Shown piece after piece: positions 37,890 through 50,102 of a DNA stretch of 64,000 nucleotides. Where the stretch lies: positions 21,567,501-21,631,500 of the forward strand of contig CATNEN010000001.1 of assembly GCA_950097015.1 (NCBI GenBank). Direction: 5' to 3'. The stretch is from Macrostomum hystrix. Lineage: Eukaryota > Platyhelminthes > Macrostomidae. The position numbers and the translations under genes were made by a program. The notes beneath the pieces are model-generated. The model worked only from the letters and a program-made list of their open reading frames with translations. It did not search any database and was not told where the DNA came from. Each line of letters opens with the position of its first letter. The stretch's first letter is position 1.

Positions 37890-40011
37890 TCAGTCCGAGC
37901 TTTCGGGAGGCACAAAGTCCGTCACGGTGGTTCTCTCGCGGTTGTTCTTCATCCATTCCCTGGCTAGCCGCTGATTCTCCTCGGAGCTGTCTTGCTGATA
38001 GAATACGAAGCGGCGGTCCGGATCGTTTGGCAAAGGCTGGACATTGTCCAGGTCGCGCTCCTCGATGCGCTGCGGCATGGGCGCCGGCGGCACCTGGAAG
38101 CGAGGCCGCGGACTGTCGTGCAGCCGAATCTTGCTGAAGTAGCCAGGCTCGGGTCGGTCCTGAGGGTGCCATTGTGGAGTGTGAGTGACTCTAAATTTAG
38201 ATCGCTACCTACAAAGATCATAAATATATAATTATCATTGGGAAAATCCCTAACTATCCCAGAACAAAATCTTTGAATATCATTAATGATTATAAAATGC
38301 TAAACCTGATCCTCAAATCTCAGCGTCTTCAAATTCTATTAATAATCGTCCAGTCCCGTTAATATTCAAATCCCATTCAATAGTTCTTAAATCACATTTA
38401 ATAAACCTAAGTCACACTAAAAATCCTAAGATCCCTATTGTAATCCCAACCATAATCCTCAAATCCCAATAGTAATCCTTTGATCCCATTAATTATCCTC
38501 AAATCCCAATAGTAATCCTTAAATCCCATTAATTAACCTCAAATCCCAATAGTAATCCTTAAATCCCATTAATTATCCTCAAATCCCAATAGTAATCCTT
38601 AAATCCCATTAATTATCCTCAAATCTCAATAGTAGCTAATCCTTTGTAAAAATCCTAACAATGATATCCGAATTCAAACACAGTAATACTAAAACCCGAT
38701 AGATGATCCTTAAGTCCATCAAGATGTTCAATGAAGACAAAAGTCCAGCTTCCAAAGCCTCACCTGTCCCAGGTGCTCCTTAATGCAAGCGTCGAACGGC
38801 AGCTGGTCAGTGCGGCAATAGTCTGGCCGATTCCAACCCGTGGATCGCTTCTCAAAGCAGTTCAGATAGCGCTCGAACGGCAGGGCGCAGTGCCGCTTGA
38901 TTTGGCGAAAGAATTCTAAGCCGCACTCAGTGACGGCCTTGCCTTCGGACAGGCACCGGCGAGGATCCTGCAGGTAATTGGAGGAGAAAATGCATTAGAG
39001 TAGACAGGGTAGACAAGGTAGTCAAAGCAGACTGAGTAGTCAAGGAAGACAAAGCAGCCACGTGACAAATTAGCCAAGGTAGACTAAGTAGTCTAGGTAG
39101 ATAGGGTAGATAAGGTAGTTAAGGTAGACAGAATAGCTAAAATAGACAGACTAGTCAAGGTAGACAGAGTAGTCATTGTAGACAGGCTAGTCTCGGGAGA
39201 ACGAATGTATACTAAGTGGGTTATCTAGAGAAACAGATTGGGTAGTTAAAGCAGATAAATTAGCCAAGGTAGACTGAGTATTCAAGGTAGACAGGGTAGT
39301 CAAGGTAGACAGGGTAGTCAAGGTAGACAGGGTAGTCAAGGTAGACAGGGTAGTCAAGGTAGACAGGGTAGTCAAGGTAGACAGAGTAGTCAAGGTAGAC
39401 AGGGTAGTCAAGGTAGACTGAGTAGTCAAGGTAGACAGGGTAGTCAAGGTAGACTGAGTTTTCAAGGTAGACAGGGTAGTAAAGGTAGACAGGGTAGTCA
39501 AGGTAGACGGGGTAGTCAAGGAAGACAGGGTAGTCAAGGAAGACAGGGTAGTCAAGGTAGACGGGGTAGTCAAGGTAGACAGGGTAGTCAAGGAAGACAG
39601 GGTAGTCAAGGTAGACAGGGTAGTCAAGGAAGACAGGGTAGTCAAGGTAGACTGATTTATCAAGACTTATTAGTCAAGGTAGAATAAGTAGTCAAGGTAG
39701 ACTGAGTAGTCAAGGTAGACATGGTAGTCAAGGTAGACTGAGTAGTCAAGGTAGACAGGGTAGTCAAGGTAGACTGAGTAGCTAAGGCAGACTAAGTAGC
39801 CAAGGTAGACTAAGCAGTCAAGGTAGAGAGGGTGGTGCAGGCCAGTCACCTTGAGTGCCTCATTGTAGCACAGCATGAACTCCTTGCACTTGGTGTCGCA
39901 GAATTTTCCCAGCTGGTGGGCAGCGGCCATCATGGGGACGGTGGTCACGTTGATCTCCGGCACCTCCAGCTCAGCGGCGGTGGGCATCCACACGTCGTTG
40001 CCAAGCACCAT
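37890..40011 (-). CDS. NDUFA8: NADH dehydrogenase 1 alpha subcomplex subunit 8, complete, 3 exons
   Basis: Accessory subunit of mitochondrial complex I in the intermembrane space, with two CHCH domains. Minus-strand exons are 40011-39850, 38967-38764 and about 38204-37890, giving about 226 aa (human is 172). All four CX9C motifs are present: CDTKCKEFMLC, CLSEGKAVTEC, CALPFERYLNC and CRTDQLPFDAC. Family phrases DPRRC and FFRQIKRHCA also occur. The extra length is in the C-terminus after PRPRFQVPPAPMP, a Gln/Arg/Glu-rich tail. The start of exon 3 is the least certain junction (weak acceptor TTTGTAGGTAG); a missed micro-exon is possible. The ATG lies 10 nt after the acceptor TTTTTGTCCCAG. Both introns contain tandem repeats. 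Confidence 0.93.
38455..38635. repeat. 40-bp repeat in NDUFA8 intron 2
   Basis: About four copies of a 40-bp unit containing AATCCCAATAGTAATCCTTA, with looser AATCC-type repeats extending to about 38340. Confidence 0.9.
38998..39835. repeat. 18-bp minisatellite in NDUFA8 intron 1
   Basis: Units are AGTCAAGGTAGACAGGGT with ACTGAG and GGAAGAC variants, regular from 39270 to 39655 and looser on both sides. It nearly fills the intron and stops a few bases from the exon 1 donor. Confidence 0.94.
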
Positions 40012-41375
40012 GGCGGCGTTGCTGGGACAAAAATAGGATTTTTTGTCATTATTACGAAAAAAAATCCAAAAATTTCAGTTATTCTAATCCCTAAAAGTTC
40101 ACTACCTAAGATCACTAGATCTATTTCAAATCCCAATAAGCCCCATCAAATTCAGCTCCTAAATCTCTGAAATTCTATTCAAATATCTAAAATCCTAAGA
40201 ATCCCACTCTATCTCTGGAATCCCATAAAATCCATAAAACCTTAAGAATTAAATCCGATCCTAAAATCCCCCAACCCTAAAATCCCTTCTAATCTTAAAA
40301 TCCCATCTATTCCTAAAATCCCTTCTAATCCTAAAATCCCATAGAAATTATGAAATCCCATCTAGTCCTAAAATCCCACCAAATCCTAAAATTCCACCAA
40401 ATCCTAAAATTCCACCAAATCCTAAAATTCCACCAAATCCTAAAATCCCACCAAATCCTAAAATTCCACCAAATCCTAAAATTCCACCAAATCCTAAAAT
40501 CCCTTATAATCCTAAAATCCCTTATAATCCTAAAATCCCTTCTAATCCTAAAATCCCATTGAAATTATGAAATCCCATTGAATCATAAAATCCCATCTAG
40601 TCGAAAAATTCCATCCAATCCTAAAATCCCTTCTAATTCTAAAATCCCATCCAATCCTAAAACCCCATTGAGTCATAAAATCCCATATGATCTCAAAATT
40701 CCATCTGGTCCTAAAATGTCATCAAATCCTAAAATTCTGTTAAGACATAAAATTTGCAAAATCCGGTAGCTAAAATATACAAGTGAATTCACAATAACAA
40801 GAAAAAGCACAGGACAAAGAAGATAAGCGACTCAAAAGTGTATCTCAGCTTGAATCGGTCAGATATCAAGAAAGAACTATATGTACTTCAGCGAATAGAC
40901 ACAAGCTTTGCTTTCAGATTCTGAACACTGATTTGCTCTACAGTTTACACAACAGGACAAGCGTAGATAAGAGAACTGCGTAGAACAAATAAACTAAAAT
41001 ATATAATAAGTTTCCATGTAGAACAATGGGTATTGATGCTTATTTACTAATATGCTGTATTTTTTACACTACTTTCACTAGCTAATGGTGCCCATAAAGT
41101 CGTTAATTAGTGAAAGCGAAAGAAATTTTCCGAAAATATCTCAAGTGGTGCAGCTTTTCGGTGTGCAGTGCGGTACACAATGGCGTGTAAAGACACGATA
41201 CGAATGACTAAACTGCTTTTTGACAATGTAAAACATGGGTGAGCAGGTACTTTTGACTACAGTAATCGGGTGCAATGAACTATTTGTTGTCAGAAAGCAA
41301 CAAGAGGATGTTACATCGTACCGGATAGTCTTCTATGCTTCCAATTAGAGTACATCAAGTAGAGTTGGAGCATTA
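40012..41375. other. Region upstream of NDUFA8 with degenerate repeats
   Basis: From 40190 to 40760 there are about 30 diverged copies of an 18-bp unit, AAATCCTAAAATCCCACC. From 40761 to 41375 I see nothing beyond AT-rich spacer. The NDUFA8 promoter should lie here. Confidence 0.6.
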
Positions 41376-41652
41376 ACCAATCAGAAGATCAGATGGGTAA
41401 GGGGTATTGACCAATCAGAGGATCGGATAGGGTAAGGGGTATTGACCAATCAGAAGATCAGATGGGAAAGGGGTATTGACCAATCAGGGGATCAGATGGG
41501 GTAAGGGGTATTGACCAATCAGCGGATCGGATAGGGTAAGGGGTATTGACCAATCAGAAGATCAGATGGGAAAGGGGTATTGACCAATCAGAATATCAGA
41601 TAGGTTAAGGGGTGTTGAACAGTCAGAAAATATAGGGAAAGCTACTGACCAA
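41373..41652. repeat. 34-bp minisatellite made of CCAAT boxes
   Basis: Seven or eight copies of a unit containing ATTGACCAATCAGAAGATCA followed by GATGGGGTAAGGGGT. Each carries the pentamer CCAAT in the context GACCAATCAG, which matches the NF-Y consensus. Copies near 41374, 41409, 41443, 41477, 41512, 41546 and 41580 are intact; the last two are decayed. It lies between the 3' end of UBE2 and the 5' side of NDUFA8. Confidence 0.9.
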
Positions 41653-41863
41653 CTGAAACACTAATAAGGATGAGAGCGATGCAGTGTGTTAAACAAGCAC
41701 AACAAAAATCAATTTATAATGATAAAAAGTTATTTTCCCACAGAATCGCCCACTTTAAGGGAAAAAAACACTTAAGCGATGCCTCAGAAGAGAGATAACA
41801 ATTTAAAGTGCTTCAAAAAGCATGATAGGATTTAGTAGAACAGCTCTGATCCCCTAAGAGTAG

Positions 41864-42328
41864 TCAAGCGTCCTGCATAGCCCAGCTCTCCTCAACAATG
41901 GCTCGCACTTTTTTCTCGTATTCTCGCTTATTTTCCTGGTAGAGTGTGGCCGCCACATTATTAGCCGGTGAGTTAGGATTAGGCTCATCCAGCAGGGACT
42001 GAATGGAGGTTAAAATAGCGGAAACATCATAGGTTGGGCTCCACTTGCTCTGCAGAATGTCCAAGCAGATACTGCCATCAGCGTACACATTCGGGTGGAA
42101 CATCTTTGATATGAAGCGAACCTGGGGCGGCTTATTCGGATAATCCTCGCTGAACTCCATAGTCAGCTGGAAGGTGCCATCCTCGAATGGGGTGTCCTGC
42201 GGCCCGAAGATGACACAGTTCCACTGCATGATGTTGTCCTCCTTTGGGGCGCCAGACACCCCGGCTGGCGGATCCTCCTGCAGGCGCTTAAAGTCGCGAA
42301 TTAGGCGGCGTCGGGAGGGCGTTGTCAT
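41864..42328 (-). CDS. RAD6-type ubiquitin-conjugating enzyme E2 (UBE2A/B), 154 aa
   Basis: E2 enzyme of the RAD6 family; with RAD18- and BRE1-type E3 ligases it ubiquitinates PCNA and histone H2B. The protein begins [20 protein letters not shown]. It has HPN (78-80) and the catalytic cysteine in DGSICLDIL (Cys88), followed by [20 protein letters not shown]. The length is as expected (human 152). It is a single exon, whereas vertebrate UBE2A/B genes have several, so intron loss or an old retrocopy is possible; the reading frame is intact. An ATG choice nine codons upstream is not needed: the family begins M-S/T-T-P. An acceptor ATTGCAG lies 35 nt upstream. One gene standing for both UBE2A and UBE2B is expected outside vertebrates. 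Confidence 0.96.
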   Translation of the reverse strand: MTTPSRRRLIRDFKRLQEDPPAGVSGAPKEDNIMQWNCVIFGPQDTPFEDGTFQLTMEFSEDYPNKPPQVRFISKMFHPNVYADGSICLDILQSKWSPTYDVSAILTSIQSLLDEPNPNSPANNVAATLYQENKREYEKKVRAIVEESWAMQDA

Positions 42329-42689
42329 GGCGACAGTGGAGTGGGGTTTAAACAAGTGTCTGCAATTTTAGTTCAGTTTGATCAGAAAATCGTTTTGTTA
42401 ACAAATTTTAGGCTAGAAATAGATTTAGAAAAAAAAATATTTAATTCACACTATAATAGGAATAACAAACATATAGCAAGAGTATAAAATCAAAATCATA
42501 AATCACATGGCAGGCATCATGGTTTGTCTGATTTAGAGCCTTAGTAATAGGCCACCAAGTAGAGTTATAACCCATAAATACTAAGTGGGTACAAGTTTTG
42601 CAAGTATGCAAGCAAGACACATACATTGGTTTTTGCCATACCCTACACATCTAGGGCTTTTAAAGGCATCACACATTGTACAACAATGC

Positions 42690-42985
42690 AGAGGTTGTAG
42701 CCTAGTGGTTAGGGCGTCGGACTCACGACTTGAAGTTCGGGGGTTCGATTCCCGACTCCACTGGAACGATTTGCGTCCTTTAGCAAGACACTTGCTAAAG
42801 CATTGCTTCAGTTCACCCAGCTGTTAAATGGGTACCAGCATCAGCTGGGATAATTGAAGGTGGGTGTGGCGTCCCCCCAGTCCATGGACTGAACAGCTGT
42901 ATGCAGCCTTCAGATGCGCCGCGCAATAGCTGCGGCTGTGCTGTCGGCTGCACATCTGACCCAATTGGGGCAGGTGTAATCAATT
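42690..42985 (+). mobile_element. SINE-1, full length
   Basis: Head TTGTAGCCTAGTGGTTAGGG and GGGGTTCGATTCCCG, body as in the 20333 copy, tail ATCAATTATTATTATTAAT. It lies upstream of UBE2. Confidence 0.92.
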
Positions 42986-44050
42986 ATTATTATTAATTAT
43001 TATTACAACAATTTTAGTTATATAGCAGACTTATCAAAATTGAAGTCCATAAAAAATGATTAGTACCATAAATTTAGTCATACTAGATTTCTTTTCTGAA
43101 GTCAAAATTATTTAATTAATGGAACTTTATTCATGCCCATTAATATAGAAACATTTATTATATCATATAGTTATGCTAGTTAGATATAATATAATTCTCA
43201 TCTGAAACATTTTAACATAGCTAGCCTATAGATTCAGAATAAGCTAGCAAAAGAAAGCCAATATCTTTGTTCCTAGCTGAAAGCTACTCATATTATTAAG
43301 TATAAAAAGAATTTACAATGGAATGCAATTTGGTAGCAGCAGCATGGTTTGGAATAGCGCAACATAGCACTTCAATGTTTTTTCCTATACTCTATTGTTA
43401 GTGTGGTGTCGCACTCTTTGGAGTGTAGTCAAAGTAAGTCAAATCGTAAAGAAAGTAAGTCAAATCTTAATATCTCACAATTTCCTAAGAATGATAGTAG
43501 AAGACATAATTTCCATTTCCCGATTCCAACTATATTCATAGCATAGCTTTTGTCAATCTAAATGATAATGGCTACATACATGCGCAACACCCAGCCAAAC
43601 TGGCTAGGTGAAACAAGGGCCAAGCAAGGTAAGTCGCAAAAACCAATCAACCAAGCGCAAAAAATCAAAGTGGGGACCAAGGGACAAAAAAGGAAGGCAT
43701 GAAGAAGAGGAAAAAGGGGAGAGAAAAATAGAGCTAATGAGAGCAAACTAAGTCGTAAATAGAGAAATGAAATGAACTAAGTCGCAAGTGAGGGCAAACT
43801 AAGTCGTAAATAGAACAAAAACTAAGTTGCACGGCCGGCTAAGATTTGGGAGGTTGCACATGTATGAATGGCTATGGAGTATGGATTTAACTATCCCCTA
43901 AATAAACATCATCGCTAGAGAACATGGATGTTAAGACGTTCAAAATGAGAATGAATTCAGACACTCAGAAGAAGAATGAATTCCACCTGTTTGGTTTTCT
44001 CTTGCTTCTTTCTTATTCTATACTGCCTATAGAATTAGGCAAGCATATAA
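42986..44050. other. Non-coding spacer
   Basis: No exon is recognised. The phrase AACTAAGTCGTAAATAGA and diverged copies (AGTAAGTCAAATC) recur at 43424-43465 and 43747-43830. Confidence 0.5.
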
Positions 44051-44055
44051 ATAGG

Positions 44056-44543
44056 AAGGAAGGGTTCAGGCATTACCAAGAGGGAGGGAAAGCAAATGCA
44101 AAGTCGATAAGGAGATGAAGGCCTGCCTTCAGAACAAGCTGAAGCAAAACCCATTTTCCACCTTAAGTGACCTGCACTGACTGCTACATAAAGAGTTCCC
44201 ACAAAAGCCCAGGACAGATGCAAAACTGTAGATAGGATACTACACAGAATGATATACAATGAAGCTGGCAACCAAGGGAACAGATATGTGCCTGGAAACT
44301 TACACCAATGAAAACCTACAGGCCTGGAGAGAGTACCCAGATTTTATACTACATCTGGATCCTGCAGTTCACACAGTCTACATTGATGATATTGGATTTA
44401 ACCTTTGGCTTAGGTGCTCCCAAAGCCACTCCATCAAGGGACAGCCAGTGAGGCAAATTGTAACCACTCAAAGGGAGTCTAACATTACCACCTGCATGGC
44501 CATCTCTGCAGATTTTGGGCTCGTCCACTCAACTGTTTGATTG
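44056..44543 (+). pseudogene. Degraded DDE_3 (Tc1/mariner-like) transposase
   Basis: Remnants of a cut-and-paste transposase. Pieces in order: GFRHYQEGGKANAKSIRR ending at a stop, then MKACLQNKLKQNPFSTLSDL in another frame with stops at about 44187 and 44228. A last open stretch (44259-44540) follows, with VYIDDIGFNLWL, GQPVRQIV and NITTCMAISADFGLVHS. That core resembles the first catalytic Asp region of DDE_3 transposases, with HTH-like material before it. The frameshift and internal stops show that it is dead. No terminal repeats were identified. It is unrelated in sequence to the Tc1 relic at 56.3 kb. Confidence 0.7.
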
Positions 44544-45912
44544 TTAGATTGTTTTGCCTTTCTAATTCTCATTGTGATTGCTGCTTTCTCATTTTGAATG
44601 TCCTTTAACTCGATGGTCGAATAGCTGAGCTCTATGCGGCAGACCCATCCAATAGCATGAGACCACAGACATCGTTTTGAATGTCCAAATTATCATAGAC
44701 AATAGCGATAGTTGTAGTCGTAGGATTAGTTCTGCTGTGGGACGTGAAGTTAGTTTTAGTTGTTATAGGGCCTACCCCAACACTTATCTTTAGATTTACC
44801 AAAGCTTATTTTATTCTAGCGAACCGTTAATTTAATTGATTAGAGTGAACAAATGGCCTTTCCATTTCAATCCTCACAAACAAATATAAATAAATAGATC
44901 TGTTGCCATTGTCACTTGCCTTGCCTACTTATATAAGCATTAGCCTTAATACATTACGGGCCAGCAAATGCAATTAGTATAAAATAATGAAACATGAAAA
45001 ACATGTTCTGTGACTGTAATTAAAGGATCATATTTTGGTTGGCGTTTCGCACCTTTAAAGTACACTTCTTGCAGCTAGACGTCTAGAAGTTGAAGTTTAT
45101 ACGCTTCTAATTAGAAAATTCAGAAAAATATAATTTCTGAATATACTTTTTGCTAGTTTGAACTTAGCGCTTTATTTTTAATTATCAACTTAAACAAATT
45201 TCATGACAGATTTTAGTCATTAATTTAGCTCTTAAGAGGATTTTCAAAGAGTACAAAATTAAACATTTAATAAACGAGTCACATTATGCAATTTATATGC
45301 AAATGTATACTGTGATTTACGTTATTCTGAGACTTCAAATAAATTGGGTTTTAATCACAGGAATTTCAATAAAAATTCGTGCAAAAATCAAGGAAATGGA
45401 TGAAGCAAATTCGATTATTATATTTCCAGGCCTTGGTACATATTTAAGGAAACATCATTACAACAGAAATATAGAACATGTTATTCATTTTATTATTTCA
45501 TATTTAATACTTCGTTCTTCGAAGTTGCGTATATTTCACGAGGGAAAAATGAAATGGCGACGCAAATCTAACTGAAATGTTTAACAGAAAGCTGTCAACA
45601 TGGTTAATGATAGTTTTTGCTCGCTTTTTTCAATTTTCTGTCCAGAAGTGACGATGCCAAACACCAATTTCAATGAATTAAACATTGAAAAATTTTAAGT
45701 AAATCATATGTTTCTCGCACTCGACGTGTAGCAGCTTTGTACAAAATTTGAAAAAAGTAAAACGTTTACACAACTTGAGACCATTGCTTTAAAGTTTACA
45801 ATAAATACAGGTTATCTTTAGTATAACAAAAATCATAGTTGTTATGATCAGGTCTTTTAGTTTTTTTTGCTGGAGCCAAACGTTAAATAAAAAGTCGACA
45901 GTCAAAATTCGA
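44544..45912. other. Non-coding, 3' of the TRPM-like gene A
   Basis: AT-rich; one 92-codon ORF at 45297-45575 has no recognisable homology or splice context and is not called. Confidence 0.5.
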
Positions 45913-48900
45913 CTACTTTGAAGGCTTGTTCAGCAACTCAAGAATCAGGTGCAGTTTCTGTCCTTGTTCCTCCAGCTGTTGCTGCAGTTTCTTCTGCTCA
46001 CAATGCGCATCTCTAGTGAGCTCCTCCTTCACCTTGTCCATCTCAGCCTCGAAGAAGGCTCCTAAGGCGCTGGAGTCGCTGCGGTTCCGTTCGACCCCAC
46101 GACGCAGCTTCGAACGACAGAGACGCAGCTGCTTGGCTTGATAGGTCAGGTAGGCTCTGTAGCCTTCTGGATATGCGGAGAACGAGTCATCGAGATGCCA
46201 CCACGATGGCTGATGCTGCAAGTTTTTAAAGGTGATGTTTTAAGTACACCTGTTCTACATGTATCGCTGGCTTGAGTAGTCCTCAGAGAATGTGGGAGCA
46301 TGTTAATTACCTGTCCTGAGTTCAATGACGACACGGAGGCGTGCACCTTGTTGTACTGCTTGACACACCTTCGCGCTCTCCAGAGCAGGAGGTAGATGTA
46401 GTGCAGACAGGACAGCGGAGGCGGCAGCGGACTCACCGTGGAATACTCGAGAAGCATCCTATAGGTTCAGTGAATGATCATGTTTATAGTCGATTGCTCT
46501 TTACTTGTTTCTACTCGCATTCACAAAAATATTAGTAACTAATCTGTAAAATGTCTTTACCGGTATCGATTCCTGCGCCAGATGGCCACACACTTGACAT
46601 CCATGACAGCCACTCGCATGCTGAACAAGGCAATCAGTAGATTCACCAGCACAATGTTCACCACCAGCAGGAATAGGAACACCAGGTACTTGCTGAATGC
46701 CAAATAGCCAGTGACTGCAGCGCAATCAAAGTTTCCAGCTCTCTCCGTGGCATTGCACACATCGAATTCGGCCTTGGCGAAGTCTCCGAACATCAGGTGC
46801 AACGGAATCACGAACACGTGCTTGAACACCGCTTTGAAGTCTCTCGTCACCGAGCTCAGCAGAATCGGGAAGTTTAGCGTTGCATAAAACACACCGAAGG
46901 CAATTATAATTACCACAGCAAAGTTGAAGAACGGCCAGAAGTCTTTGTACAGCAGGCTGAGGAACATGGAGATCTTGGCGCCAGTCACTCTGAAATAGTT
47001 GTACAGGCTGACTAGGCGGAATGCACAGAACAGGAAGGACATGCCCAGAACGCCCTGGCAGGCGTACAAATATTCCTTGTCAAAGCTTTGCTGTCCGATG
47101 AGTTTGAGAATGAGGCCAGTCCACAGTAGCATAATGGCAATCAGATCAACATAGGTGAGGCCGTGTGTGAAGTTTCTGCAGACACTCCTGCCAGTTGTAA
47201 AGAACACCTCGCGCCACTCGCGTATTGTGGCGAGCTGGTTGAACCAGTGCAGCGTGTGCGATAGAGCACACAGCCACATGGCTACGTCGGCTTCCATGTG
47301 GATCATTGTTCGTCCAAAGTCAAGAACGTACCAGGCGAAGAAGCCTAGAAACAGGAACCAGTAGGTGGATGCCAGAATGAACTTCACTCTGACGGTGCAG
47401 CCGCGGCATGACCCGCAGCCGGAGGCGCTTTGACTCCCTGTCAGCCAACCTGACTGGCTGACATCCTGCCCATCAGCTTCGGGCCTCCAGGGAAGCGCAG
47501 GCGGAAGGTTCCAGTAGTGCGTGACAAGCTTGCTGATGCACTCTGTTCCAAACAGCTCAACTGAGTCGACAACGTCCACCATCTCCATCACGCTGACGAA
47601 CTCCAGCGGACAATCTGTTTGTCTTTTTTCTCGGGTGTTGAGGCATTGTGGGTTCAGGAACATTGGTCCGCGAACACCATCAGTATCGAAAAAGCTAGCG
47701 GTCAGGTATCTAAGAAGGAGCTGCCTTTCACTTTCTGAAGCGCTTGAGTACAGCTGCTCCAGCACGTTGATTAAAATGTTTAGCGCCTGGGTCTTTGCAC
47801 TGAGCAGGTGCTCGAGCTTTCCTTGCCTTAGCTTTAACTTTAGTTTGAGCTGGATTAGAAGGTGAAGTGTCTTAGGTATGATGTCAAACTGCGGCAGCAT
47901 AGCCAGCTCAGACAGCAAGTTGGTTCGGCTAAAGAATACAGCAAAATCGATCAGCGAGGCTTTCGGATGGTTAATCAGTATCGGTCGAATGATTTCGTTA
48001 GTGAGGAACTGCTCAAATGGCTCACTATTTGTGAGTAGCATGACCTGCAAGTTGCTGATCACTCGGGGACTCATGTCAGTTTTGATAAAGCCCGCAGCAA
48101 CGAGATCGAGAAGAATCTCAGCCGAGTCCAGTTCCAAAGCTCTCAGAAGCCAATGCATCTGAGCTGATTTTCTCTCCATCGATTTACTTTTATTTATTTC
48201 GTTTTCTGATCGGCTTTCGTCAATTTTGTCATCTGTGCACACCAGCAGCGGTCCATTGCTCAGTGCCAGCCGGCTGAGAGCGGTGGACCTGTCCCGGAGC
48301 TGAAGAGCTCTCTCCAGTGGGTCAACCAAAGCCAGCAGGTCCTTCAAGTCCACACCGGCAGATGTCGAAGCATTGATCAGCGACTGCAACTCGCCAGCAG
48401 AGCAGGCAAAGTCAACACAGGTTTCTCCATTCGCTGTCACATCTGTTAGGTTACAACCGTTGCTGAGCAGGAACCGGATGTTCCCTTCGTGTCCGGCTTG
48501 ACAGGCCAGGTGAAGACAGGTGGCTCCGCACAGGTCGCCTGACATCACGCGAAGCGTCGTCAGCTGATCTGGCTGCGCGTTACTCAATAGACTCAACTCG
48601 TCCAGAATCGATTCGAGCTCGTATCGGCAAGAGAAAATGTGAACCGCGTGAAGACCTTCCGAGTTAGAGAGCAGCCTCTGAAATATTGACTTCAAATCCG
48701 AACCACTTAGTCTCGCAAGAACGCATTTCAACGTATCTTGTTGCAGGTGGGTTCCGAGCAGACAGTTTCTTAGGTAGGCATTCTCTAGGCTTGGGTCAAC
48801 CTGAGCCTTGTGAATGAGGCTGAGCACAGTACTAGCGAACTTCTCCAAGTCAAAGTCGAGGCGGCTGTCTCGTGAGTCGCTGGTCAGAAACAGGGCGTGC

Positions 48901-49046
48901 AAAAGAGTGTTCCCGCTGCTATCCAGTTGAGTGGCCCAGCCTGGATTCGCCAGGCTTCGATCGTCCAGTGCCGAGAAATTCTTCGACTTGCAAGCGTCGA
49001 ACATGTCTGACCCTGAGCTGCTGCAATCGGCGCTTGACTTCGTCAT
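45913..49046 (-). CDS. Ankyrin/TRPM-like cation channel A, complete, 3 exons
   Basis: Predicted non-selective cation channel of the TRP superfamily. Minus-strand exons are 49046-46561, 46458-46311 and 46215-45913; phases agree, 978 aa. The N-terminal 540 residues are helical with at least one clear ankyrin pair (about 173-235, GATCLHLACQAGHEGNIRFL). Six membrane segments follow (about 555-805): S1 with FLGFFAWYVLDF, the pore stretch VIPLHLMFGDF, and S6 VVNIVLVNLLIALF. Next comes a TRP box (AIWRRNRYR) and the TRPM-type LLEYSTVSPLPPPL, then a C-terminal coiled coil (from about 905). The membrane half looks TRPM-like, but I see no TRPM N-terminal SLOG/MHR region. It is the tandem relative of gene B. 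The ATG lies 4 nt after a TTTACAG acceptor. Confidence 0.85.
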
Positions 49047-49094
49047 GGCTCTGTAAATACGAGCGTATATTTTACCAACACTTTTGTCACAAAG

Positions 49095-49326
49095 CCCTAC
49101 ACTAAGGTCCCCGAGCTCGATTCAGAGTTTTGCTGACGCAGCTGCGGAGAGAAGGCATGGGCGCCTGTCGTGTTACACCCTTGAGAGCCAATCTCCAAGG
49201 CCCAGTGAAAGTGTACACTGCCTGACGATGAGAAAGTCAGGGCAGGTGTACACACCTGTGTGAGTATGTGCTCAGGAGTCAGCGCTCGCTGGCTGCTAGT
49301 CGCCTGTCCCTAAATGATGCCCTGTT
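49095..49326 (+). mobile_element. SINE-2, 5'-damaged copy
   Basis: Starts near the B box (GAGCTCGATTCAGAG), retains GTGTACACTGCCTGACGATG and GACGATGAGAAAGTCAGGGC, and ends about GCCTGTCCCTAAATGATG. It lies just upstream of gene A. Confidence 0.82.
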
Positions 49327-50102
49327 GATTGTACGTCACCTTTTTCCGTCGCTCATATCGTCGACAGCTGCTTTGCTTAGTGTTTTTTATACAGTTTTCG
49401 TTGGTGTTTTAATTAATTTTTCCTGTGTTGCTGTGAGAATTCAAATGACAGCCTTTTGGGTATTGGATAAAACTAACATATATTTATATTCGTTTTAATA
49501 ATTCTCTTATATTTCTTTCAAAAGCGTAGCGAAGTAGTAAACATTCAGAGCAACATGCCCAGTGTCTTGACCCCACTATTTTTATTATTCATTTCAGAGC
49601 TCTTAAACAGGAAAACAATGAGACCCAGTAAAACTAAATTGTTGCCACTTCAGCTCTGTTTTCTACACATTGAGAAGGAAATCTGATGTATTTGTTTTGC
49701 ATCAGCAAAGGTGCAAGTGCGCTTGTAAAATGTGGAACAACTGTTCCATGGAAAATATTTACCTGCTTAATTAAATGACTTGGGGATCAATGTCAACACT
49801 TCTTACAAAAGAATATGACACGGAAAGTTCAAATGATTATCATACCAAAAGCCAGTTTAGTATTCTTTAGTAAATTTAGTTCTTTAACGATGCCGTTCGA
49901 TTGTCTGCTAAATAAGCAATTTAATTTTATTGAAAAATATATAAATTTAGCAAATAGAAACGTACAGGAATAATAAAAAAGCATACATTTTCTATTATAT
50001 TCCCTATACAGAGCGTTATAAATAAAGTCTCTACCTTCAGTGCATAAAAAAATAAGAAAAAATGTCATCGTGCCGGTAAATATCAGTTGAGGCAGCGGAT
50101 CG
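49327..50102. other. Spacer between the two TRPM-like genes
   Basis: AT-rich, no exon or repeat recognised. It would carry the 3'UTR of gene B and part of the gene A promoter region. Confidence 0.5.

Noticed and set aside
37837-38221. Other-frame ORFs over the last NDUFA8 exon
   Set aside because: Shadows of the GC-rich coding exon, incompatible in phase with exon 2.
45297-45575. 92-codon plus-strand ORF
   Set aside because: AT-rich, no homology recalled and no splice or start context.
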